Below, one piece after another: positions 12,301 to 17,986 of a DNA stretch of 64,000 nucleotides; the first letter of the stretch is position 1; the number at the start of each line of letters is the position of its first letter. Position numbers and translations under genes: made by a program. Below the pieces are notes generated by a model, which was given only the letters and a program-made list of their open reading frames with translations, searched no databases and was not told where the DNA came from. Location of the stretch: assembly GCF_015319355.1 (NCBI RefSeq), contig NZ_JADILU010000002.1:186001-250000 (forward strand). The letters are read 5' to 3'. The DNA comes from Psychroserpens luteus. Lineage in GTDB: Bacteria; Bacteroidota; Bacteroidia; Flavobacteriales; Flavobacteriaceae.

Positions 12301-12317
12301 CTTCAAACAAGAGGTAA
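3357..12317 (+). CDS. giant secreted vWA-domain repeat adhesin with T9SS sorting domain
   Basis: The protein has 2986 aa. An N-terminal signal peptide (hydrophobic core about 25-38, probable cleavage near SAQ 38-40) is followed by a von Willebrand A domain (about 70-290). Its MIDAS motif DESNS is at 80-84 and an FTDG motif lies near 188. Ig/PKD-like segments follow, then Asp-rich calcium-binding thrombospondin-3-like repeats near 551-578 and 796-820. Residues about 1180-2835 are a tandem array of 51-aa and 123-aa units, each with paired Cys. The last ~90 residues fit a type A T9SS sorting domain (VFPVPHNQF..., ending IIKKIVP). It should cross the outer membrane by T9SS and sit on the surface as an adhesin or matrix protein. 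No CTTCGGAA octamer occurs in its 9 kb. The ligand is unknown. Confidence 0.9.
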   Translation: MKFNAIISHLVYCCFNNKLLSKRPLLIVILSLSFFITSAQTFCEDISGSDCDDCPAIPITINPDMLVNCEDEIDVILILDESNSINSQTLENQVRDGVLAFLEELECKPVNVAIIEFGSVANYVVPTYRSVATVLPDIQNYFDDNVGFNGNTYTPNNFSNDQLGGTNWQAALLRANALPTADLLLMFTDGKPTAYSPDANNPGSSYDFCNDGADTQEAEIYNAAIVANLIKTKNTHMFVLGVGNVDDTYIPSITGTNEYDPNLGDIIADSDYEIDPNFANLAACFRSIANNLCSIIVESEGSTICEGEVNGVIDITLTTLATGPFTVTISNGPTNVSPFSTSQTIFSISNLSAGTYKVEVESNDGCYEEGSVFVTIETSNPIAITNGPLEIDCINSTTTLDGTGSTTSGVTYLWSTNDGAVSGPVNQITATATAIGTYTLTVTDIESNCFATENVVVTSNANIPSVDAGSDAEIACGTSELTINGLGSSTNPDSDLSYAWSGPNGFDESTEDITVYEAGTYMLTVTDNDNGCSATDGLEVTLCVDPCTDPLGVDTDDDGINDICDLDDDNDGILDDDDCGINLIIPIGFDGQQERVTIYPEDDPRNHWFSDFNFLVIDDVDFTLGTPDYAADAIDSPWYAVPQGDSFAWLQAKNNIPGTNTFGNDGIFVTLTASELAAKGVAIGDILNVTVKYAPGFNYFAGRKSDHDTTLNIWYGNGVVTSSTIPSTPTETVLPGSWGSTNFREGNADDWKDFYASFVYNGGDIFYGVQATTGPDDSGDESLYIDFMRLTSTDCDDTDGDGLPNNIDTDSDNDGCPDALEAFQNLTAPNILTGGSNGGSSNNITQTDVNFLGVPNDANGGQSNTTATITPVNYLGDTLITGSTVVNQGDSFTITSNAVSMTTDIWSLSSPFAPNYLAPTATDVSNDLIYTWTFDDGGGPISIAPTESGPTGQTFDFGVITSANAGTYHVTITHPNNTCINEVRSIVLEVNEICTNPPTVNLSSETGSTCADTSITISGNTFGGGATAIESITVDGAGTLDVSSAATSPFNFTYTPAVGDEGNTVTITVITNNPDPQGDLCASATATYELTINALPIVAFTALADLCLDAGTQLGLGGGSPQGGIYSGAGVTDDGNGMTYSFDSGLAGAGVHTIIYNYIDANGCSDSANDNVEVYNAIPDDTASGEVCEGNTYNYEGIEYAIGSHDIPRTDANGCSYKTVLTVSAYEVTPDETASGEVCEGNTYNYEGTAYEVGSYDIPRTDINGCSYKTVLTVSAFEVTPDDIASGEVCEGNTYNYEGIEYEAGSYDIPRTDVNGCSYKTVLIVSVFEVIPDDTASGEVCVGDKYTYEGLEYEVGIYDIPRTDSNGCPYKTVLTVSAFEVTPDDTASGEVCVGDKYTYEGLEYEVGSYDIPRTDINGCSYKTVLTVSAFEVTPDDTASGEVCVGNTFNYEGTAYEVGSYDIPRTDINGCSYKTVLTISAFEVTPDDTASGEACVGDKYTYEGLEYEVGSYDIPRTDINGCSYKTVLTISAFEVTPDDTASGEACVGDKYTYEGLEYEVGSYDIPRTDINGCSYKTVLTVSAFEVTPDDTASGEVCEGNTYNYEGIEYEVGSYDIPRTDINGCSYKTVLTVSVFEVTPDDTASGEVCVGNTFNYEGIAYEVGSHDISKTDANGCPYTTVLTVTAFDVTPDVVNNVTICEGDSYLWSVDDMTYTAADSPVELNLLDDNGCPYTATLTITEDDVPDTGENGMLTVCEGVTPTNEELFDSLAGTPNEGGVWTGPDSGVYTYTFAASGSCPEVSATVTVDYYEVTPDDTASGEVCIGNTFNYEGTAYEVGSYDIPRTDINGCSYKTVLTVSAFEVTPDDTASGEVCEGNTYNYEGTAYEVGSYDIPRTDVNGCSYKTVLTVSAFEVTPDDTASGEVCVGNTFNYEGTEYEVGSHDISKTDANGCPYTTVLTVTAFDVTPDVVNDVTVCEGDSYLWSVDDMTYTAADSPVELNLLDDNGCPYTATLTITEDDAPDAGEDGTLTICADVVPTNEGLFDALDGTPNEGGVWTGPDSGVYTYTFAASGSCPEVSATVTVDYYEVTPDDTASGEVCEGNTYNYEGIAYEVGSYDIPRTDVNGCSYKTVLTVSAFEVTPDDTASGEVCVGNTYNYEGTAYEVGSHDISKTDANGCPYTTVLTVTAFDVTPDVVNDVTVCEGDSYLWSVDDMTYTAADSPVELNLLDDNGCPYTATLTITEDDAPDAGENGMLTVCEGVTPTNEGLFDALDGTPNEGGVWTGPDSGVYTYTFAASGSCPEVSATVTVDYYDVTPDNTASGEVCIGNTFNYEGIAYEVGSYDIPRTDINGCSYKTVLTVSAFEVTPDDTASGEVCEGNTYNYEGTEYEVGSYDIPRTDVNGCSYKTVLTVSAFEVTPDDTASGEVCVGNTFNYEGTAYEVGSYDIPRTDINGCLYTTVLTVTAYEVTEDVVEYATVCEGGSYSWSINDMTYTASDSPVVIELQDVNGCSYTATLNITETPGLNAGEDGVVTVCAGETPTFDELFASLGSSADEGGVWSQVSNGDYVYTFESTEDCSGSSAYVKVYYYEVTEDIVEDVTVCEGGSYSWLINDMAYTASDSPVVIELQDVNGCSYTATLNITETPGLNAGEDGIVTVCAGETPTFDELFASLGSSADEGGVWSQVSNGDYVYTFESTEDCSGSSAYVKVYYYEVTEDIVEDVTVCEGGSYSWLINDMTYTASDSPVVIELQDVNGCSYTATLNITETPGLNAGEDGVVTVCAGETPTFDELFASLGSSADEGGVWSQVSNGDYVYTFETTENCLGSSAYVKVYEYDVTPDIEEDVTIAIGASYTWSITNETYTAEDSPVVVELLDDNGCTYTAYLKITEDNSLSIEGLDINDTTLVKVFPVPHNQFINILYEFGFDTDVSIQVIDVRGVILKDINIDDYGRNSERRMQIDLSQISDQMLLVKITTKRGSIIKKIVPSNKR
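6894..11861 (+). repeat. in-frame tandem repeat array: 18 x 153 bp and 6 x 369 bp
   Basis: Starting at codon 1180 the array tiles exactly, with no indels: ten 51-aa units (6894-8423), one 123-aa unit (8424-8792), three 51s (8793-9251), one 123 (9252-9620), two 51s (9621-9926), one 123 (9927-10295), three 51s (10296-10754), then three 123-aa units of a second subtype (10755-11861). A diverged partial unit follows to about 12030. The 51-aa unit starts DDTASGEVC and contains NGCSYKTVLTV. It looks homologous to the first part of the 123-aa unit, which has VCEGDSYLW and NGCPYTATL. Neighbouring units are nearly identical at DNA level (compare the two around 7812-8117), pointing to recent duplication or gene conversion. 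Confidence 0.95.
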
Positions 12318-12358
12318 AAGTCTTGTAGGATTTTATTAGTATTTTAATTAAAGCGAAG

Positions 12359-12386
12359 AGTAGTCATAATTTATGGCTACTTTTTG
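12359..12386. terminator. bidirectional hairpin between the adhesin and the convergent hydrolase gene
   Basis: AGTAGTCAT (12359-12367) pairs with ATGGCTACT (12373-12381) with one G:T pair. A T-run follows on the plus strand. It overlaps the last codons of the convergent minus-strand gene. Confidence 0.65.
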
Positions 12387-13024
12387 TTTTTAACAAGGTT
12401 TCCTATAAGTTGAGTATTCACTTCATGCACACCTTCAAAAGGAATAATCTCTAAATGAGAACCAAACAAGTTTTTAGCTTTTTGAAGTTCTTCTTTCATT
12501 CGCTCATCATTGAGGTATTCATCTTTGTCACCATAAACAAGTTTAGCTTTTCCGTTAAAAAAGTCAAAATCTTCTTTTTTTAATTCCTTCGGAATTCCAC
12601 CAGAATGCAATACCAATTGCGAACATTGCAATTGTCGGTTGGCAACATATCTCATAGCAACGCTCACACCTTGCGAATAGCCCAAAACAATAAGGTTTTT
12701 TCCTTCGGAAATTTTCTCAGCCTCAAAAATGGAATCAAAATAAGCCATTATGTTTTCGGTGTCCATTGCAGTGTTTTCTCGCGTTAACCAACTTGCTCCA
12801 ACATGTTTAAATTTAGGAGTACTATAATATTTACTTTGAGCCTGAGGTGCAATAATATAATTCTCTTCAGGATTTAAACCCTTAAAATATCTAAGAAAAT
12901 ACCGACTTAAATAACCCATACCATGACAAACAAACCAAACGTTTTTTGTAGATGAGGTCAGTTCATTTAAAGTAGAGTAACTATTGGTAATGGAATAAGA
13001 AATTTCCTTTTCTGTAGAATTCAT
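12377..13024 (-). CDS. alpha/beta-hydrolase (carboxylesterase/phospholipase-like)
   Basis: The protein has about 215 aa from the ATG at 13024. An upstream in-frame ATG at 13054 would add ten Lys-rich residues and run into the divergent promoter region, so the shorter start is preferred. The fold is shown by VWFVCHGMG (oxyanion region), the nucleophile elbow GYSQGVS, the acid in YGDKDEY and the His in GVHEV. This matches the Abhydrolase_2 esterase group. It is divergent from the thioesterase-menF pair. MenH, the alpha/beta-hydrolase of menaquinone synthesis, is not otherwise seen in this men region, so a MenH-like role is possible but unproven; a generic esterase is equally plausible. Confidence 0.8.
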   Translation of the reverse strand: MNSTEKEISYSITNSYSTLNELTSSTKNVWFVCHGMGYLSRYFLRYFKGLNPEENYIIAPQAQSKYYSTPKFKHVGASWLTRENTAMDTENIMAYFDSIFEAEKISEGKNLIVLGYSQGVSVAMRYVANRQLQCSQLVLHSGGIPKELKKEDFDFFNGKAKLVYGDKDEYLNDERMKEELQKAKNLFGSHLEIIPFEGVHEVNTQLIGNLVKNKK

Positions 13025-13029
13025 TTTTG

Positions 13030-13037
13030 TATCTTTG
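13030..13037 (+). promoter_or_regulatory. -7 element TATCTTTG before the thioesterase-menF pair
   Basis: This is a perfect TAnnTTTG match in the divergent intergenic region, 38 bp before the ATG at 13075. No clear -33 element was seen. Confidence 0.45.
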
Positions 13038-13074
13038 TGTTTCTTAAAAATCATGCTAAAAATACAGTAATTAT

Positions 13075-13500
13075 ATGCAATTATCTAAACAGGATGTGCT
13101 TGCAAAAGCTAATGCAGCGAGTAAAAACACCTTAATGGAAACCTTAAATATTGAGATGGTAGATTATGGTGACGATTTCCTTGTAGCTAGAATGCCAGTA
13201 GATTCAAGAGTTTATCAACCAGATGGTGTTTTACATGGAGGAGCAACTGCAGCTTTAGCAGAAAGTGTTGGTAGTTTTGCATCACATATTTTTTTGGATA
13301 TTGAGAACAAATTTGTTCGTGGTTTAGAGATTACAGCCAATCATTTAAAAAGCGTTACAGAAGGGTATGTTTATGCTAAAGCTACTTTTTTACACAAAGG
13401 TAGAACCACACAATTATTAGATATAAGAGTTACAGATGATAACGATAATTTGGTATCTATTTGTAGATTGTCAACAATTTCGCTTCCCAAAAAGAAGTAG
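13075..13500 (+). CDS. hotdog-fold thioesterase, probable 1,4-dihydroxy-2-naphthoyl-CoA thioesterase
   Basis: The protein has 141 aa and belongs to the PaaI/YdiI hotdog thioesterases. The signature GVLHGGATAALAESVGS (about 59-75) contains the family catalytic Glu in ALAES. In the menaquinone pathway this enzyme hydrolyses DHNA-CoA to DHNA after MenB. The gene ends 3 bp before menF and its region holds nearly all other men genes, which supports this substrate over phenylacetyl-CoA. Assignment to the pathway is by context; the fold itself is certain. Confidence 0.85.
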   Translation: MQLSKQDVLAKANAASKNTLMETLNIEMVDYGDDFLVARMPVDSRVYQPDGVLHGGATAALAESVGSFASHIFLDIENKFVRGLEITANHLKSVTEGYVYAKATFLHKGRTTQLLDIRVTDDNDNLVSICRLSTISLPKKK

Positions 13501-13503
13501 AAG

Positions 13504-14640
13504 ATGATAGAAAAAGAGTTCTTTACAACTATAGAAACCCATTACAATTCGCAACTGCCTTTTGTAGCTTATAGAAAACCAAACGAAGGCTTTGTGAAGG
13601 CAATTCTTCAAAAGGATGGTGCAATACATACTGTAAATGATTTTACTGAGAGTGGTTTTCTTTTCTCACCTTTTGATTCTAAAAAAGACACGATACTGTT
13701 CCCTCTAGAACAATCAAAAACAATTTCCTGTGAGTATATTATATCTTCGGAAATATCTAATATTTCAAAACTAAAGCGTAAAAAGGAAGCTTCTAATAAT
13801 TCTGAAAACGAACAAGAACAACACATCAAATTAGTAGAGCAAGGAATCAAAGCTATAAATGAAGGCAGATTTGAAAAAGTGGTTTTATCAAGAGTTGAAG
13901 GTGTTCCAATTTCCGAAGAAAATCCAATAGAAATTTTTCAAAACTTACTTGAAAACTACCCAACTGCATTTGTATATCTCTGGTATCATCCAGAAATAGG
14001 TCTCTGGCTTGGTGCAACACCAGAAACACTTTTAAAAATTGAAGGACAACGATTTAAAACCATGTCATTGGCTGGTACAAAAAAGTATGACGATGCGATT
14101 GAAAAACCTTGGGGAACTAAGGAAATTGACGAACAACAAATAGTAACAGATTATATTGTTAATAATCTTCAAGACATCGTTAGAGACATTAATGTGACAA
14201 CTCCAAAGACAATTAAAGCTGGAGAATTATTACACCTACAGTCTAAGATTTCGGGTGTTTTAAAATCGGAACATTTAAAACTAGTTGTTGAAACTTTGCA
14301 TCCAACACCTGCTATTTGTGGTTTACCCAAAATAGAAACCAAAAGTTTCATTTTAAATAATGAAAATTATAATAGGGAATTCTACACAGGATTTTTAGGA
14401 GAGTTAAATATTAAAACCTCAAAATCCCGAAACACCAATAGGCGTAACGTAGAAAATAATGCTTATTCAACTGTGAAAACTACAAGCGAATTATTCGTCA
14501 ACTTACGTTGCATGCAAATTAAAAATCAACAGGCTTTTATTTATGTTGGAGGTGGCATTACAAAAGATTCTAACCCAGAGTTAGAGTGGGAGGAAACGGT
14601 TAATAAAACCCAGACGATTTTGAGTGTGTTATTAAACTAA
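13504..14640 (+). CDS. menF: isochorismate synthase
   Basis: The protein has 378 aa and belongs to the chorismate-binding family. It converts chorismate to isochorismate, the first committed step of menaquinone synthesis. Motifs include FEKVVLSRVE (about 119, with the general-base Lys), TPETLLKIEGQRFKTMSLAGT (about 176-196), HPTPAICGLP (about 266) and FYTGFLGE (about 297), near a C-terminal VGGGIT (about 349). The length fits monofunctional MenF/EntC. It is co-transcribed with the thioesterase (3-bp gap). EntC for siderophores is the alternative, but men genes on both sides favour menaquinone. Two copies of the CTTCGGAA octamer lie inside it, in different frames. Confidence 0.93.
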   Translation: MIEKEFFTTIETHYNSQLPFVAYRKPNEGFVKAILQKDGAIHTVNDFTESGFLFSPFDSKKDTILFPLEQSKTISCEYIISSEISNISKLKRKKEASNNSENEQEQHIKLVEQGIKAINEGRFEKVVLSRVEGVPISEENPIEIFQNLLENYPTAFVYLWYHPEIGLWLGATPETLLKIEGQRFKTMSLAGTKKYDDAIEKPWGTKEIDEQQIVTDYIVNNLQDIVRDINVTTPKTIKAGELLHLQSKISGVLKSEHLKLVVETLHPTPAICGLPKIETKSFILNNENYNREFYTGFLGELNIKTSKSRNTNRRNVENNAYSTVKTTSELFVNLRCMQIKNQQAFIYVGGGITKDSNPELEWEETVNKTQTILSVLLN

Positions 14641-14649
14641 ATTAGAATT

Positions 14650-17600
14650 CTAATTAATTCCCTTCAACAACTCAATAACAGCAGCTTCTATTTGTTCATC
14701 TTTTCCGTTGGTAATTGCATCAAAACCATTTTTAACTAAAATGTCTGGTTGTAATTCTTTGTTTTCTAAAACTTCACCTTCAATATCTAAGACTTGCATG
14801 TTTGGGATCCCAAAGACAATACCGTTTTGGATACGTTCCCACCACACAAAACTACAAGTTCCAGGAACTGGCATTCCTACCAGTTTTCCAATTTTTAAAT
14901 CTTTATAACCTACAGGAGTACAGTGTGCATCAGAATAGTTGGATTCTCCCATGAGCATGATGCTTGGTTTTGTCCAACGACGTTGTGATTCTGTACCAAC
15001 AACTTTTCCTCCGTTTCTAAACTCCATATATTTTGTTCCGCTTAAAAAAGTAGTGATATCATCTACTAAATCTCCTCCACCATTAAAACGAGTATCAACA
15101 ACCAAAGCTTTTTTGTTCACTTCTTCTCCCATCACTTCTTCTAAAAATTCTCTAAAACTACTATCATTCATATTACGAATATGCATGTAACCAATTTGAT
15201 TATTTGATAGTTTATGTACCATTTCTCGGTTTTTCTTAATCCAGCGTTGGTAGCGTAATTCGTTTTCTGCACCTATTGAAATTGGCTTCACACGTTCTTT
15301 CCATCTATTTTTTGTTGTAGAATTGTAGTAAGAGATTGTAATAGCATCACCTGCTTTTCTATTTAACAGAGTATAATAATTAATTTCTTTATTTATCGCT
15401 TCTCCATTAATTGTTTCAATGATTACTCCTGTTTTTACTTTTTTATCTCCATTTAATAATGGACTTCCTTCAATAAGTTCAGATATTTTGAGTCCGTCGC
15501 CATCGTAACTATCATCTATAAAAATACCAAGTGATCCTGTTTGATCACCTTTTTTATTTGATTCTCTAAAACGTGCGCCAGTGTGAGAAGCATTTAATTC
15601 TCCTAATAATTCTCCCAATATGTCTTTGAAATCAAAGTCATTATTAAGATTAGGTACGAATTTTTTGTAGTTAGCAGATAATTCGTCCCAAGGTGCTTCA
15701 TGAAGATTAGGGTCTAAAAACTTTTTCTTTACCTGACGAGAGACGTGATCCATGAGATATAAACGTTCTGCAGATAAATTAAAAGACATTTCGTCATTGA
15801 TTCCAACTCCTTTTTTCTTACCAGAATCGACATCTACCTTGGATATTTTTCCAGCACTCAAAATAAAAACTTCCTTAGCATCTTTTCCAAATGCTAAACT
15901 GCCTCCACGATCATATTTACCCAAAGATTTGATTTCTCTGGTGCGTAAATCTAGTTTCCATAAATTGGCTTTATTATCTACACGACCTAAGTATAATAAG
16001 GATTTAGCATCTTTAGTGACTAACATGTCAGATAGGTTAGTAGAAAATAATGAAAGTTTGACTTTACGCTTATATAAATTTTCAAGTTCAATTTCAATAG
16101 GCTTTAATTTTTTCTTTTCATCCTTTTTGTCATCGTCTTTTTTGTTTTTATCTTTTTTAGAATCCTTATCGTCTTCTTTCTTGTCATCGTCTTTATCATC
16201 TGAAACAAAAGCATACTCATCTTTGCTTAATTTGAATTTGTCATATGCTTTTTGAGTTAAAAACACACCATATACATCTAATTGAGAAGGACCTGTTTTT
16301 GCAACACTATGCATCCCATTTCTATCTGAAGACCAATAGATCATAGAACCATCAAGCGACCATTTAGGTGTAAAGTCATTAAATCCACTTTTTGAAACAT
16401 TAATCAAATCACCAGTTCCATCGGCTTTTAAAAGTCCAATTTCTGAAACCCAATATTCATCTGGATAGAAGGTTAAAGCAATCCATCTACCGTCAGGACT
16501 CCACTCAAATTGTTGGTCTCCATCTGCATACGAGAACTGTTTTTCGCCATTATGAATTGATGTGATTTTTTTAGTTTTTAGATTGATAGTTCTCAATTTT
16601 GTGCGCTCTTCTAGGTAAGCGATATCTTCTCCTGTTGGCGAAAATTTGGGTTGAAAACTTTCCGAAGCATCAGCTAATAAAACTTCTTCATTTAATTCAA
16701 TGGCATTCAAAAAATATTTTTCTTCTTTCTTCGGAAGCGTTTGCGTGTAAAGGTTCCAGCTATTATTACGTTCTCCAGCGTAAACAATTGTTCTACCATC
16801 TGCGCTAATATCAATGCTGCGTTCTTGTTCTGGAGTTTCGGTAAGTCTACGTGTTAAACTTCCATCTACAGACGTTACAAATACATCACCTCTATGGATG
16901 AAAATTAATTCTTTTCCGTTTGGAGAAGGAACCATATCTGTCACGCTTCCATTAACAAATAATAACTCATTTTCCATTATTGATTGGTCACCACTAACAT
17001 CTACAATTACTTTTTTGGGAGATTCCCCAATGCGCTGAGTGTAGATATTTCCGTTGAAACTATAAGCCAAAAGATCATCATTTGAAATCGAAAGATGTCG
17101 TACAGGATGCATTTCAAAATTTGAAACTTGTGAAGATTCATTAGGATTAGAGAAGGTAGACTGAAATACGTTAAACGTTCCAGATTTTTCAGATAAAAAA
17201 TAAAATGTATCATTGGAACCAAAAAGTATATTACGATTTTCACCTTTAAAATTAGATAGTTTTGTGTAATCTCCCGAAACCGATTTGATCCAAATATCTC
17301 TAGTTACAGATGAGGTATGATGTTTTCTCCATTCATCTTCATAACCTTTGATTTCTTCAAAAATCATATCACCTTTACTATTGTTTTTAGCTTCATAAGC
17401 AGGAAAACTGCTGAGTTGTTTAGGTGTTGATGCATTTTTGTTTACACTATATAATTCTCCTAATCTATGAAATAGCATAGAGTTTTCATTATCTAAACGA
17501 ATACTATTGAACCAAATATCTTCATTGTTTTGAGAGAAGTCTGTTGGCATATCGTCAGCAGAATGAAATGTTAATCGCTTTACATTAGTTCCTGAAGCTG

Positions 17601-17889
17601 TCATTATAAACACATCAAAATTTCCATGCCTGTTAGAAGCAAAGGCGATGTGTTTACCGTCGTGTGACCAAACAGGTTTTGTGTCATAAGCACTGTGAGT
17701 TGTTAATCGTGTTGCTCTCCCACCATTTGAAGATACTAGATAAATATCTGCATTGTAAGTGAAAGCAATTTGATTTCCATTTGGAGAGATAGCTGTATGT
17801 CTAAGCCATAATTCGTCGTTTTGTTGTGCTGTTACGAAGTTGCTAAAAGCTAAAGATAAAAGGAGAAAAAGGAGGGAATGGATTTTCAT
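14650..17889 (-). CDS. tricorn-like S41 family peptidase with N-terminal beta-propeller
   Basis: The protein has 1079 aa. A signal peptide (1-21) is followed by TolB/WD-like propeller repeats (motifs such as AFTYNADIY, PVWSHDGKHIAF and FEWSPDGRWIAL) to about 570. Next is a strongly charged Asp/Lys linker at about 570-605, a PDZ domain (about 770-835) and a C-terminal S41 protease domain. The probable nucleophile is the Ser in ESNYSDAH near 986, and VDTRFNGGGDLVDD is a conserved strand-turn. Tricorn-type proteases cut peptides produced by other proteases; here the signal peptide suggests periplasm. It lies on the opposite strand between menF and menD and is probably not part of the pathway. 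The charged linker is a low-complexity insertion. Confidence 0.9.
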   Translation of the reverse strand: MKIHSLLFLLLSLAFSNFVTAQQNDELWLRHTAISPNGNQIAFTYNADIYLVSSNGGRATRLTTHSAYDTKPVWSHDGKHIAFASNRHGNFDVFIMTASGTNVKRLTFHSADDMPTDFSQNNEDIWFNSIRLDNENSMLFHRLGELYSVNKNASTPKQLSSFPAYEAKNNSKGDMIFEEIKGYEDEWRKHHTSSVTRDIWIKSVSGDYTKLSNFKGENRNILFGSNDTFYFLSEKSGTFNVFQSTFSNPNESSQVSNFEMHPVRHLSISNDDLLAYSFNGNIYTQRIGESPKKVIVDVSGDQSIMENELLFVNGSVTDMVPSPNGKELIFIHRGDVFVTSVDGSLTRRLTETPEQERSIDISADGRTIVYAGERNNSWNLYTQTLPKKEEKYFLNAIELNEEVLLADASESFQPKFSPTGEDIAYLEERTKLRTINLKTKKITSIHNGEKQFSYADGDQQFEWSPDGRWIALTFYPDEYWVSEIGLLKADGTGDLINVSKSGFNDFTPKWSLDGSMIYWSSDRNGMHSVAKTGPSQLDVYGVFLTQKAYDKFKLSKDEYAFVSDDKDDDKKEDDKDSKKDKNKKDDDKKDEKKKLKPIEIELENLYKRKVKLSLFSTNLSDMLVTKDAKSLLYLGRVDNKANLWKLDLRTREIKSLGKYDRGGSLAFGKDAKEVFILSAGKISKVDVDSGKKKGVGINDEMSFNLSAERLYLMDHVSRQVKKKFLDPNLHEAPWDELSANYKKFVPNLNNDFDFKDILGELLGELNASHTGARFRESNKKGDQTGSLGIFIDDSYDGDGLKISELIEGSPLLNGDKKVKTGVIIETINGEAINKEINYYTLLNRKAGDAITISYYNSTTKNRWKERVKPISIGAENELRYQRWIKKNREMVHKLSNNQIGYMHIRNMNDSSFREFLEEVMGEEVNKKALVVDTRFNGGGDLVDDITTFLSGTKYMEFRNGGKVVGTESQRRWTKPSIMLMGESNYSDAHCTPVGYKDLKIGKLVGMPVPGTCSFVWWERIQNGIVFGIPNMQVLDIEGEVLENKELQPDILVKNGFDAITNGKDEQIEAAVIELLKGIN

Positions 17890-17971
17890 ATAATTTAAAT
17901 TTGATTATAAAGGTTTGGAAGTTAGTGAATTAATTGTATTCAATCTTGTTTTTTTTGAGTGACATTTTGAA

Positions 17972-17979
17972 TAACTTTG
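17972..17979 (+). promoter_or_regulatory. -7 element TAACTTTG directly before menD
   Basis: This is a perfect TAnnTTTG match ending 7 bp before the menD ATG. Transcription would start at or next to the start codon, so the mRNA may be leaderless or nearly so. TTTG at 17954-17957 is the nearest -33 candidate, at a shorter spacing than usual. Confidence 0.5.
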
Positions 17980-17986
17980 TAAACAG

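Noticed and set aside
16599-17243. Short reading frames inside the tricorn-like protease gene
   Set aside because: All are overlapped by the 1079-aa gene with signal peptide and protease motifs.
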